From: Arion vulgaris
Lineage: Eukaryota; Mollusca; Gastropoda; Stylommatophora; Arionidae
Reading direction: 5' to 3'
Assembly: GCA_020796225.1 (NCBI GenBank)
Contig: CM036753.1
Span: 77,179,865-77,243,864, forward strand
Length of the DNA stretch: 64,000 nucleotides
The notes below the pieces were generated by a model, which was not told the origin of the DNA, ran no database searches, and was given only the letters and a program-made list of their open reading frames with translations. Positions 45,469-56,268 of this stretch are shown here, piece after piece. The first letter of the stretch is position 1; the number at the start of each line of letters is the position of its first letter. The position numbers and the translations under genes were made by a program.

Positions 45469-46384
45469 TTTCTCTTCTTTCTTTTGTCCTTCTCTGCTTT
45501 TTTGCCGCTAGGCGTAGCAGGATTAACTGATGATCGGTTTCCAAGATAATGCACGCTCGGTCGCTTGATATGGTGTGGTATTGTGGAGTTTTAAGATGTC
45601 CGTAACTCCATCAACCCATCTTTTCTTGGTCTGCCCTTTCCTCTTGATGATTCCATTTTCAGGTTGTACGCTCTTGCAACTGGTGTATTCGGGCTCATTC
45701 TGACCAAGTGGCCAAACCATTTGAGTCTCTGTTTTTCAATAAATCTAATAGCAGGTGTTGTTCGACTGTTCTTCTAATTTCCTCATTTCTTATATCGTCT
45801 CTTCTTGTTTTATTTACTGCTTTCCTCAGGCATCTCATTTCGCATGTGGTAGTTTTCTTTTCTTGTTCTTTTGTCAGTGCCCATGTTTGGCTCTGGTAGC
45901 ACAGTGTTGGTATAAAGATTGAATTTATAATCTGTCTTTTAGTCACTACTGGAATAGCTGGGTGTTTCAAAATTGGGGTAAGCTGGTATGTAATGTTGTT
46001 GGCTTGCTGGATTCTAGTTTCGATCTCTCTGTCCAGTCTACTTTCAGATGTGAAGATACTTCCAAGGTATTTGAATTCTCTCACCTGCTTTAGCGTTTGG
46101 TCATTTATTTGTATGTTGATATCTTTATGTTCTATGCTTATAGTCTTGACTTCTGTCTTGTGAATGTTGATCTTCATGTTGTATTTGAGGCAGCTATTGT
46201 TGAGTAAGTTTATGTGTTCTTGAAGCTGTTCAATATTATTATGGAATATACACTGGTCTTCAGCAAAGAGCAGTTCATTTTGTTGGTCTGCGTTGAGTGA
46301 TGCTTCATCTATTTTGGTGATACTATCCATGTATATAATAAAGAGGAGGTGATAAAACACATCCTTGCCGTACTCTGATGTTAC
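45469..46384 (-). pseudogene. LINE reverse transcriptase 3' part (family L-A, divergent)
   Basis: The minus strand has LLFAEDQCIFHNNIEQLQEH (the catalytic F-A-D-D changed to F-A-E-D), MKINIHKTEVKTISIEHKD, YLGSIFTSESRLDREIETRI, IFIPTLCYQSQTWAL and, after a frameshift, a KKRWVDGVTD segment. The 916-bp insert is flanked by taaaaccattatc (45456-45468 and 46385-46397). Confidence 0.92.
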
Positions 46385-46641
46385 TAAAACCATTATCACT
46401 GAATATTATTTACGATTTTCATCTCTTTTTTGGTGACATTGAAAATCTACATTTGATTTCTTTCAGTTAGTGAATACAGGTACTAATACAGATCTTGTGT
46501 CAAAACGAAATGATGTAAAATGAAAGTTCGACAAGTGCAGGATGCATGTACTTGAAATAATGATATGGATAAGCTATCTAAAATTTATATTCGTTAGAAA
46601 CTCAAAGTTAAACAAAAAAAACATTACATTTTCTCTTGCAG

Positions 46642-46751
46642 TTTTGTCACTGTCTAGTGTGAAAGAGGAGGACGGAGAGGATGGTGAACATTTGACCACA
46701 GAAACCTTTACCTTACCACCAAGCACCAGACGGCATCACTCTGTAAGAGAG
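46642..46751 (+). CDS. REEP: REEP1-4 family protein, eighth coding exon
   Basis: Acceptor ttctcttgcag, donor gtgggt. After completing a Val codon it reads LSLSSVKEEDGEDGEHLTTE then TFTLPPSTRRHHSVRE, an acidic then basic linker. Ends in phase 0, which fits both downstream last exons (53004 and 62746), so this is the branching point for the two tails. Confidence 0.82.
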
Positions 46752-47414
46752 GTGGGTACTCTGTGAAATTAATTAACTCTATTATATAATAATTTGAACT
46801 ACATGCAAGCAACCAGCATTGCATGGTGTCAGAAAATACTTCTTTCTCAACATCCAGATGACAGCAACACTTGATATGGAAAAAAAAACCCAAATTACAA
46901 ATATGTAAAACTACCATTTCTTGATAATGTGAACAAAGGGCAAGAACTGCTGAATTATTGAAGCAGAAGTGGTACCAAAAGTAGCTGAATGATTTTTCTA
47001 CTTGAAAGCATAGACCACCTAAACAATTGTCAACAATTTATTACTGGTGTACGTTGATGTTGGTTTCATGTGCACTGTATATTTCTGTGCTTTTTTTGTT
47101 TATATATACATAATTGAGGCTATGTCAGGTGTTTCACCTGCTACTGTATGACTGTAGACGGTTGTTTATGCAATTGTCAAATCCACTGCTTTATGAGGGG
47201 CTCAGAGAGCTAAAGGTTAGAGTAGTAAACCCTGATAGAAAATCTCTACTACTTTGTGGGTCAGCACGAGCATGATTGTGCAGAAGGCTACAGGAGTAAC
47301 CCTCAACTTTATTCCTAGAAACATTGCAGATGAAGATATCAGGCCTGTTGTAATTCTTTCTTTACTATATGGCCACCGAAACATGGACAGCTTGCTCAAG
47401 ACATGAGTGGAGAC

Positions 47415-48116
47415 TTAACCCTTTGAACCTGGCCACCTGTACCTTCAAAACTTATTTCCCTGAGTTCCTTAGCAAACACAGAACATATCAGAGCTATCGA
47501 AAACAAGATAATTTAGCACAACTAAGTGCTCTATAATCTGTTATGGACCTACCACATCATCTCCAATATTCCTGCTTATTATATATTTGAAGAAGATGAA
47601 ATTTACTTCATACATTATGTGTATCAAACACACACCGCCCTCCCTACACTCGCAGATACTGTAGCTTGTTCTCCAGATTGAACTTGTATGGTTTGGACAT
47701 CGATCGATTCAAGCAATTCTTCTTCGTCTAAATGATCGTCTAACTCACTTTCGATATCCTTATCAGAATATCACAATCTGTTTTAATTCATTTTCTGAAT
47801 CATTTAAAACAAGTGAACAGTTTGCTTTGTTGTTACCTTTTTTTTTGTTGAGTAGCACTTTCATAGATTTTGAGTCTGTCTTTTCATCACCAATAAACTT
47901 TTAAATTATCACAACAAAGTATCAGAACATGTCTGCCATCTTGCTACTTGCTAAACCAACTCATAACACATGGGTTATGGTTGACGTCACATTTTGTACA
48001 CAATTTGTCTTCGCTCACCGACAAATAACAACAAAGTCTTGTCAGACTGATTTTTCGGGACATCGGGGTGGGAGATGTTTATATTCACGAGCTATATCTA
48101 GGGTTCTAAGGGTTAA
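47415..48116. mobile_element. piggyBac-like non-autonomous element, 702 bp
   Basis: TTAA at 47415-47418 and 48113-48116. Inverted ends CCCTTTGAACCTGG and CCCTTAGAACCCTA match at most positions and resemble known piggyBac termini. No transposase frame; the 92-codon frame at 47929-48207 crosses its right end. Unrelated inside to the two 228-bp MITEs. Confidence 0.75.
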
Positions 48117-48129
48117 TATCTTTCACCTT

Positions 48130-48394
48130 TGCTCTCTATTCAAGATTATGATCATTAGGTGGTATGACAAAATAATCAACTTTGAAGTACTGCAATATGC
48201 TAACTAGTCATCCATCATGGGAATACTCAGCAGCAGAAGACTAAGATGGCTGGGCCATGTGAGAAGAATGGATAATATGGGGTATAAGGCATACCCCAAC
48301 AGGTGATATTCTGTGAGCTTTCAGAAGGGAACCAAAGCAGACCACTGCCAGATATAAGAATATCTGCAAAGTCTCAATTAAGAATTTCTTTTTG
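48130..48394 (+). pseudogene. LINE 3' remnant (family L-E)
   Basis: Translates to RRLRWLGHVRRMDNMGYKAY and neighbouring WYDKIINFEVLQ, the end of an RT, with stops. Joined directly to the next LINE piece. Confidence 0.7.
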
Positions 48395-49260
48395 CAGACT
48401 ATCAGGCAATCATATCAACAACAGAAGAACAGCTACATCAACACATTAACAGACTCCAGTTAGCATGTAACGAATACAACATGAGAATAAACATCAACAA
48501 AACAGAAGTAATGACATTCGCCAGAGAGGAAAGCACTACCAATATCTCCATCGACAATCGCCCACTAAATCAAGTAAAAGACTTCATATACCTGGGGAGC
48601 ATTTTTCAGCAAACGGAGGAATAACTAATGAAATTCAACACAGATGCAATAAAGCAAATCAAATGATAGGACAAATGGAGCCAATTTTAAGATGCAAACA
48701 CGTCACCATGAACACAAAAGAGCAATGTTCAACACAATCTTTCTCCCCACATTATGTTACCAGTGCCAAACCTGGACGCTGACAATAAACGATAGAAGAA
48801 AACTAGTCACGACAGAGATGAAGTGTCTACGCAGAATGCTGGGTGTAACAAGAAGAGACCGGTTGAGAAATGAAGGCATCAGGAAAAATGTGGGTACAAC
48901 ATCAGTACTAGACTTCATCAAGAAACAACAAATTAAGCAGATTACCATCAGACAGTGCACCTCAAAGAGCAATGCTGCTCCGATACAATGGGTACAAAGC
49001 AAAAGCCGGCCACGCAAAAGATGGACCTCAGAGATAACAGAGGTGACGAAAGAGACTATCTACGAAGCGCATACTAGGGCCCGTTTAGAAATCTCTTCTG
49101 GACCTGACACTGTGAGGCAAACAGGATTCAAGAAAAGAAAGAAGCAGAAAAAGCTATCTGTTCCAACAAATGGAAAAAACTAGCTGATGGTCGAGCTATA
49201 TACAAAAACAATGTTATGCAGAATTGTTCAAAGGGAAAGAGGGATGATCTTGAAGTCAAG
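48395..49260 (+). pseudogene. LINE reverse transcriptase 3' part (family L-A)
   Basis: Reads TEEQLHQHINRLQLACNEYN, MRININKTEVMTFAREE, DFIYLGSIF, then FLPTLCYQCQTWTLTINDRR and MKCLRRMLGVTRRDRLRNEG. A short deletion removes the KWFGH segment that 3110-3125 still has. Catalytic box missing through 5' truncation. Confidence 0.87.
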
Positions 49261-50162
49261 TGTTTATTTGTAATTTTAATGTGTTGTGAAATATCTCCAA
49301 ATATGACAAATTGAAAGAGCTATTTTAAACAATTTTGCAATTAATTAATTATAAAAGTAATATCAATCAATAATACAATTTTTAAAAATGGGAAAAGAAT
49401 TAATTGTTTAACGCCCACTATAATATTTAATAACCCACACAGGTCAGGGACCTGTCAAATTTTTATTCTCCCCCTATTTCTTTTCAAAATGTATCCTTAT
49501 AATTCCCTAGCGTACAATAGAAAATGGAAACAAAGAATTGTTATGACAGATCCTGTATAAATTTGGAATTTTAAAAGTTAGTGTTTGGTCCTAAATAAAG
49601 TTTGTGTGTGTCACTTTAAATCGTACCCTGAGGTGGAGAAAAGCAAACTGAATTATGAGTTGAACAATCAACAACTTCCTTACAGCTAATCTCATCCATG
49701 TCAATAGCATTACCAGTATTTGTAATTCATGCTTTTCTAAGTTGTTTGTTTTCTTGATCTATTTTCTTGTCATAGTTATTTAACATTTGATCTTGATACA
49801 CTCGAGTCATTTCTTTTCCAACTAGAAAATGTCTCATAGTATATCACTGTTGCAATGATCAGAATTCCTATCATCACTAAGCAAATATTTGAAATCTGAA
49901 ACTAGTATCATTATTCAATAATTGATCATCTTCATTGTCAAACAACAAAGGAATATGCTGTGTTTTTTTATGTAAGCGATGTTCAATGTTAACATTTGTA
50001 AAAACAAGCTGTTTATTTCAGGAATAGGTTTCTCTGCACAATTCAGTTGTTCAGTAGTTTGTTCAATTCAAATGTTAAATTAGCAGATAAAAGTATTGTT
50101 TAAAAGTTGTGTAAATATATGACTTACCTACAGATAGCGTTGGAATATTAGATTGGGAGAAC
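49261..50162. other. Intron sequence, nothing recognised
   Basis: AT-rich spacer. Confidence 0.5.
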
Positions 50163-50286
50163 CGCCAGAGTGGTTACTGGGGTGTAAAGAATAGAACCAC
50201 TTTTACCTGCCACGCATGTCGTAAGAGATGACTAAGGAGGTTTGACTGAAATCAGATGCATGTGTCTTAAATGTGTAGAATTCAAC
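50163..50286 (+). mobile_element. SINE family C, 5' half
   Basis: Has gccagagtggttactggggt, gtaaagaatagaaccacttt and the catgtcgtaagagatgact core; the 3' half is missing. Confidence 0.75.
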
Positions 50287-50555
50287 CTGCTGCCTTGCAG
50301 GTCGGCTGGGGACAGCCAAAGGCTAACAGAGAGCGAACCCAGTAAACGCTGGCTGACTCCTGACACATCACCGAAGGATAAGCACCAGAGCTCCCAATGG
50401 TGCTGAAGATGTGACAAACCCACCATGCTAAGGCTGCATGAATCAGATTTCCACATGAATAAATTTATGGAGAGCTCTGGTACATCAGTCTTTTAGGTGA
50501 TCGCGAGAGAGAGAATTGGAAGAACCATTTACCTATATTGAAAAGCAATGAAGAA

Positions 50556-50830
50556 TCACCCTCTATGAATTCAGGCATAGTTATGGCCTCTCCTTCTGAC
50601 TGATTGTTGCCTGAAGGCTTGCTTTTCTTATCACCAGTCTCCATCGCCATTCAGGCTAGTCTTACTCTGACTTCAGAGGTACTTGTAGTTTAGATCCAAA
50701 AGTAAGGGATTAGGTTTCCTGTTGTCCAAATGCGCACCATGTGCACACTGAGAATTTTTGTGTGTGGCCAAGCTGGCTTCAAACTCCAGGATTTCCATGA
50801 GATGTGGCCGGCCACTAGTGTAAAGTGTTA
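50556..50830. mobile_element. SINE family F copy, uninterrupted
   Basis: Contains tctatgaattcaggcatagt, cttgcttttcttatcaccag, acttcagaggtacttgtagt and gcttcaaactccaggatttc. It gives the undisturbed order for the split copy at 40775-42080. Confidence 0.7.
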
Positions 50831-51409
50831 TCAACTTTCCTTATCAACAACCTCAAAAATTGGATTATTACTGACACTCCCACTGAACCAGCAAGCCAGA
50901 GCAATGGTTCTTACAGAAAGTCTCTTAAAGTAACAACTAGTTAAATAATGAGTTAATTTATTTGAAATATAGTGAATTTAAAAATGAGTTTTTCCTTAAT
51001 GTTTTCTTTATTATTTTCATTTCACTGCTCAATGTTTTATTATTTCACCCTTCTATTCTTCAAGTGATGTTGTCTCATATTATGGGAATCATGTAGTTCA
51101 TGGTGAAATTCTGTTCTTATTTGTTACATAGATGTGTTTTTTTTTTCTTCAAAATTGATACTACCCTTTGTTAACTATGCACCCTGTACTGTTATGTTTT
51201 ATTTTACATCCTTGCTTACATAAATTGTACATTCATTGTGATGTGACTGGTTAGCTTATTTCATATTTGTATCTTTTCTAACTTGATATTAGTAAATTGC
51301 AAACTACACCAAGTGGTTACTTACAAATGATAGACATGTATTTAAGAATAATTAATGGCAATTGTTCTGCAGCTAATATTTATATAAAGTGAAGAATAAC
51401 ACAAGGATT

Positions 51410-51660
51410 TATGTGCCGTCTATACAGAAGGTGGATCTCAAGAGTTAACAGAGGCAATGAAAAACACTGTTTATGAAGTGCACACTAAAGCCTGTTCTAG
51501 AAATCTCTTCTTATCCTTGCACTGTGAGGCAAAACAGGATTGAGAAAGAAGAAATGTTTGTCTGTTAACAAATACAGAGGAAAACAAATGGAAATGGACC
51601 AAAGATATACCAGGATAATGCATTAATGGAAGAATTGTAACAAAGATAAAGCATTAGTGA
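51410..51660 (+). pseudogene. LINE 3' end remnant (family L-A)
   Basis: Has ggtggatctcaagagttaac, agaggcaatgaaaaacactg and ctagaaatctcttcttatcc, aligned with 3210-3300 and 49020-49110. Confidence 0.7.
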
Positions 51661-51869
51661 AAGAATAGTCAACAATATACAAAAATCATGCACAATTCAC
51701 ACAATATTGTTTACTGAAAGTAAATAGAAAATGCAGGAACTAATGGAACAAATAAACAGCAGCAATAGTGATGTGAAATAGACATTTATACACAAATAAT
51801 GAGAGAGAGAGAGCATTCATATCATTGTGGTTAGTGTACTTGATATGCAGAAAGAACTCTAAATTTTTT

Positions 51870-52130
51870 TTAAACTGATTGATGCTACAAATACAAATGA
51901 GAAAATGTAAGTATTTTGGACTTGTAGAAAGATGCAATTTTTTGGAGATAACCATTATGCAAAGAGGAGAATAGGAAGATCACAAAGAAGATTTATTCAG
52001 GATGTGACTAATGATTTCAACATGACAGCAGCATAGACTGTTATCTGGCCTATGGGAGAAAGAGAAATTCAGAAGGACTGTTAGGGTTGCAAAGTTTTGT
52101 TCAGGACAAGCTATTTGACGTTGATAATAT
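51870..52130 (+). pseudogene. LINE 3' end remnant (family L-F)
   Basis: Reads RRSQRRFIQDVTNDFNMTAA then a stop, parallel to the 43700-43880 copy; ends near ttgttcaggacaagctattt. A short piece of the same tail is at 43175-43205. Confidence 0.65.
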
Positions 52131-53003
52131 ATCATATTTATTTTAACAAACAGTATCTTGTCTGACCTTGCATATTAGCATATACAAATTAATGATGCTA
52201 CCTGCACAAAGAACTGAAAAAAACCTGCGTTATCAATGATGACAACATGTATGCCAATCTACACAATGTGTTTACTAATGAAAATTCTAGACATTTGGAC
52301 AATTTTCAACCACCATATCACTTTAAGAGGAAAGTTTTTGAAAACCATCTACAGCAGCTGCATTTCACATTTTGTTTAATGATTTGTTTTTACATCTCTG
52401 TTGTATTTTTCAAGAGGAGAAACAAAGAATCTAGCCAATTTGAAAGTCAGGCTGGTATATTGATGGCAGAGTAATAAGAACATGTGAGAAGAACTTGTCT
52501 AGGATTATTGGTTGTCGGTTCTAATATTCCATCATATATAACTGGACATATTTATTTTGCTGGTTATAACTTTTTTGTATATATATATTATGACTAAGGA
52601 ACATTGCCATATCTTACCGTCTATGTTGTTTTTTAAGTGTTTAAATTATATATTTTGTGGGGAATATTTCTATGCGTTTTTTACTAATAATATTTCTTAT
52701 TTTTTAAAATAACTGTAAACATTTTCTTGCAACTGCTTTGCAAATGTTTTTTTAAATATTCTTACACATTTTCTCGGAAAAATCATATCAAATTTTCTTG
52801 CTATTACGTTACTCATTTTTTCCTGGAATCAGTTTATACATTTTCTTTGAATAACAATTCACATTTTTCATGAAACTACTGAAAATTTTCTCTTGCTGTA
52901 ACATTTACAATTTTGTAAGCAGAATTATTTTGGTTTAATTATCTTTTTTTTTTAATAACAGATCTGTTAACATGACTTTTGTTACTTTCTGTTCATATTT
53001 TAG
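52131..53003. other. Intron sequence before the long last exon
   Basis: AT-rich. From 52650 to 52930 a loose repeat of a cattttct-like motif recurs about every 30 bp and gives way to the polypyrimidine tract of the acceptor at 53003. Confidence 0.5.
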
Positions 53004-54683
53004 GACAAAACAGCCACACGTCAGCTACGCTGCCAGTCCCTTCCCCCACTTGCTGATAGAAACACAAAGCCTTTAATTATTGCTAGCACTAATTTAGAAT
53101 CCAAGAAAAAATATCTAGCTAAGTTTCAGACAGTAGAAAAGAAAGAATTGATTAACTATCATCCACTACATGTTTCATCAGAATTGGACTCAAAAAGACA
53201 TTTGTTAACACGAGCGCTTTCACAAGATAGTGGAACTACCAACATGCTAAATACCATCTCTTCATTGTCCAGTAGATCTAGTCGGAAAGCAAGAGAGGCA
53301 GGTTTAGCAAAGGCTTTGTCAGAATATAAAGAAAAGAATAAAGGTAAAGAATACACTATCATCAAATCAGAAGATGTCAGTACTGACAATCAACATTTGT
53401 CTGAAGGTGTGCCTTACCAGGAGAAAAGGGAACATGAAATAAGGCAGGAGGAATTACTGGAGAAAAATGTTGAGAAATATACAGAGGAGGATTTCAGGTT
53501 CACAAGAAAAAGTGTTCCCAGGTTTCAAAATGATCTCCCAGTTATTGCTGAGTTAGCACCCTTGGATTATGTACCACAGTCTGTAATCATAGACAGACCT
53601 GAGGTTTTCAGTTTGCATTCTTCTCAAACAGAGCATCCAGAAGAGCAAAGATTGAATCTACTGTTAGTGGACAATCTTGGTAATGATCTTTCAAATCTGA
53701 TCTACTTGAATGTAGAAGATGATATGGAGGATGATGATCAGTGTCCGACTCCACTTGCTAAAGACTCACCTCCAAATTTGTCACAGGATGATGAAATAAA
53801 GGATGCTGACACAGAAACAGATAATGAGATGAATGTTCAAGAAGATGATTCAGCTAATATAGAAAGTGATACATTCTCTGTTAGTGACTTTGGTTCTCTT
53901 GAAGACACAGACATTGATTTTGAAGAATGTTCTGAGGGAAGCGATAGTGTTACTTGGGAGACACTGTCAGAGGCAAGTACTTCAGATTCTCTTGAATTTC
54001 GCAATGAAGGTCTACAAGATGCATCTGCTTTGAAAGATGAGTGTGGTCCCTGGAGTGCACCTAGCAGTCCTGCAAGTTTCATCAGAGGATCTAAATATGA
54101 AGAGGATTCTTTGCCATCCTGGAGGATCCCAACCAGCTCATTGGTGCAAGAGAGGAGCAAAAGCAAGAGTGAAACCTCTTGGGTTAGGCCAGTGGTAGAA
54201 AAACAAAAGAACTTTCCAGGCACTGTATCAAGAAGCATACTCAACTCATGGCCTTCTCCTAGCCATATCTCAGATTCTGTATCTTCCTATAGAACAAGAA
54301 GTAGAATATCTGCTAGTTCTAGCTCTTATGGTCAAAGTTTCGACCCATTCCAAACTTGGCATCCACGTAGCAGATCAGAAGCTACATCATATCGGTCACA
54401 AAGCATTGATTCATCTGTACCAGCATTTCGAATGGAGAAAATATCTGCATTGTCTGATAGAAGTGTTTCTCGCCCTTATGTTCGCTCACCCAGTTTGGAC
54501 CTGACAGGAGGTGAGGCTATGTATAGGAGAATCTTGGGAAGTGCTTACAAAACTAACCCATTATCACTTAGAACTCATTCACATCTAAAACCAGACTACT
54601 CACTGAGCACTGGAAGATCTCCTACTTCCTTGCCCAGTCGTTACTCAACAAGAACTTATCCATCATATACTTCAAAAAAATAA
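53004..54683 (+). CDS. REEP: REEP1-4 family protein, long alternative last exon (559-residue tail)
   Basis: Acceptor gttcatattttag, then an uninterrupted frame in phase 0 with the preceding exon, starting DKTATRQLRCQSL and ending at TAA 54681-54683. The tail has no recognisable globular domain. Order: a basic Ser-rich start with SSLSSRSSRKAREAGLAKAL (53265-53325 region), a Lys/Glu-rich charged stretch, a strongly acidic region around 53710-53970 holding DFGSL (53886-53900), DFEECSE (53916-53936) and WETL (53955-53966), and a Ser/Arg/Tyr-rich end with repeated RSxS sites and a basic C-terminus. With the upstream exons the protein is about 800 aa, roughly three times the usual REEP1-4 size. Length, lack of stops, codon-like composition and phase make it real coding sequence. 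It could also be a tail acquired in one lineage. No clear polyadenylation signal lies close; an AATAAA occurs at 56455. Confidence 0.85.
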   Translation, partial: DKTATRQLRCQSLPPLADRNTKPLIIASTNLESKKKYLAKFQTVEKKELINYHPLHVSSELDSKRHLLTRALSQDSGTTNMLNTISSLSSRSSRKAREAGLAKALSEYKEKNKGKEYTIIKSEDVSTDNQHLSEGVPYQEKREHEIRQEELLEKNVEKYTEEDFRFTRKSVPRFQNDLPVIAELAPLDYVPQSVIIDRPEVFSLHSSQTEHPEEQRLNLLLVDNLGNDLSNLIYLNVEDDMEDDDQCPTPLAKDSPPNLSQDDEIKDADTETDNEMNVQEDDSANIESDTFSVSDFGSLEDTDIDFEECSEGSDSVTWETLSEASTSDSLEFRNEGLQDASALKDECGPWSAPSSPASFIRGSKYEEDSLPSWRIPTSSLVQERSKSKSETSWVRPVVEKQKNFPGTVSRSILNSWPSPSHISDSVSSYRTRSRISASSSSYGQSFDPFQTWHPRSRSEATSYRSQSIDSSVPAFRMEKISALSDRSVSRPYVRSPSLDLTGGEAMYRRILGSAYKTNPLSLRTHSHLKPDYSLSTGRSPTSLPSRYSTRTYPSYTSKK

Positions 54684-55450
54684 TATTATGTAATGACTAG
54701 AGGTGTTCTTTCGTCTAGATTTAGTCATTTTTTTTAGACTAGAGGTAGTGAGTTCTAAAAGTAAATTATCTCTTTCTATTTTGATTTTTTATTTGTTGAC
54801 AGGGAGGGGTTAATTCTGGTATGGTATACTTGTTACACATAAAAACAAAATACTGTAGTTTTACAAAGTACAAAAACAATATACAGCAACATTTTGACCC
54901 AAAGGCCTTTACGTGTTTCACCATTGCTACATAGTTTTACTGCAGTCTTCCCTTATATTTGATACATAAGACAGTTCATGTAAAAACTATATAAGCAAAA
55001 TGAAAATTATTGGTTGATCTTGAGTTCTTCCCCTGGATTAAGGGAAGTACATTTTGATGCAGCAACAGTTTATGGTCATCTGTCTGTGTGATTTTATACT
55101 GAGGTAATCTGCAAGCTTATGTTTGTTCTTGCAGTGTGAAGCTATTGAGAATGTTGCCAGAGAATTTTTATTATGGATAGTGTCAACTTCTAATACAGTT
55201 TAACATCCCTACAGATCCCACTTAGAGACCATAGTTTCTCTCCTTGTATCACTTAAAAATCATCATAGTATAACACCATCTTGTAGCAACTGGAGCGATT
55301 GCCCTCAATTATTTGAAATCAGGTTGTTATGTTTTCTAATTTTCAGATGAAGACACTTGTGTCCATGACCTACATTTTCAGTAGTTTAGTTTTCTTCATT
55401 CCCTCTAGTATAACCACTATAAACACCTCTCTCTGATTGTTGTATGATTG
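54684..55450 (+). other. Putative 3' untranslated region of the long isoform
   Basis: AT-rich sequence without coding signal directly after the TAA. No AATAAA is seen in this stretch; the nearest one downstream is at 56455, beyond a SINE pair. The true transcript end cannot be placed. Confidence 0.45.
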
Positions 55451-55692
55451 CTTCTTCGAACCCTTCATATCAACCACTTGTTAACCACTCTGTGTGATCT
55501 GCATATGATCTGAGCCTAAGAGCGATTGTACGTTGTGCCAGTTATGCGCCTACAAGTAGGCCAGCACATCCGATTTCTGCATTGTTTTTTATTTACTAGG
55601 GTAGCTTCCCTAGGTCCTACATCAGTCGATTCTTACCTTGTAAGTCGCAGTGGTGCTATTCTTTGCTTCCCTTGCGGGCCCAGGAACCACAC
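55451..55692 (-). mobile_element. SINE family B copy
   Basis: Full-length reverse copy, from cttcttcgaacccttcatat to gcgggcccaggaaccacac, in the stretch downstream of the long last exon. Confidence 0.88.
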
Positions 55693-55869
55693 TGGTGGAT
55701 GTGATATGAGCAGTTTGATTGTATAATTATGTAGAGGCTATGTTACAGGAAAATTGCATCTTTCAGTTTAGCAACTTTAGATTTCAATGTGCTCTTTTTT
55801 ATTTGTTCAAATTCACCATCCTGATTGGTGGTATATTTGTTAGGAGTTCAATGTAACTTATACTATCTC

Positions 55870-56268
55870 CTGGCGTGATGTTAACCACATCACCCGTGTG
55901 CCGATTTAAAAAAAAAAAAAAATGAACCCTTTCATACCTCGTGGTATATAGGTCAATACAGTGTTAGGCCTGTATTTTCATTTACGTCGGCACCCGATGG
56001 GTGATGTGGTCAGCATCACGCCAGCCGCCATTACTTTCCCAGAGCATGTCTGGTACCCAGTTGAGGCTGGGTCGACCTGAGACCGTTGCGGTCGGAAAAA
56101 TTCCAAGCGCATTGCGGAGCTGAACCCAGACCACCAGCCTTGAGAAGCGAGTTCACTAACAACTACGCTACAGCGGCTCTCATGTGCCGATGGTCAATGA
56201 AAAATATGGGCCTAACACCGTATTACCTATATACCACTGGGTATAAAGCGGGTTCCTTTACCTTACCT
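55870..56268 (+). mobile_element. SINE family D, outer copy split by another family D
   Basis: A 5'-truncated plus-strand copy (tggcgtgatgttaaccacat at the left; ggtcaatgaaaaatatgggc to the end at the right), flanked by the 12-bp duplication ttatactatctc (55858-55869 and 56269-56280). Confidence 0.9.
55906..56182 (-). mobile_element. SINE family D, inner full-length copy
   Basis: Complete reverse copy with its tRNA-like head at the right (cactaacaactacgctacag) and an oligo-T sense tail (oligo-A on the plus strand, 55908-55921). Flanked by tgtgccgat at 55897-55905 and 56183-56191. Confidence 0.92.

Noticed and set aside
53148..53150. TTG as a start codon for the long tail frame
   Set aside because: The frame continues upstream without a stop to the acceptor at 53004 and joins the REEP exon in phase; it is an internal codon.
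53837..54244. 135-codon frame on the minus strand
   Set aside because: Shadow of the long REEP tail exon; the plus frame is longer, phase-linked to upstream exons and has a splice acceptor.
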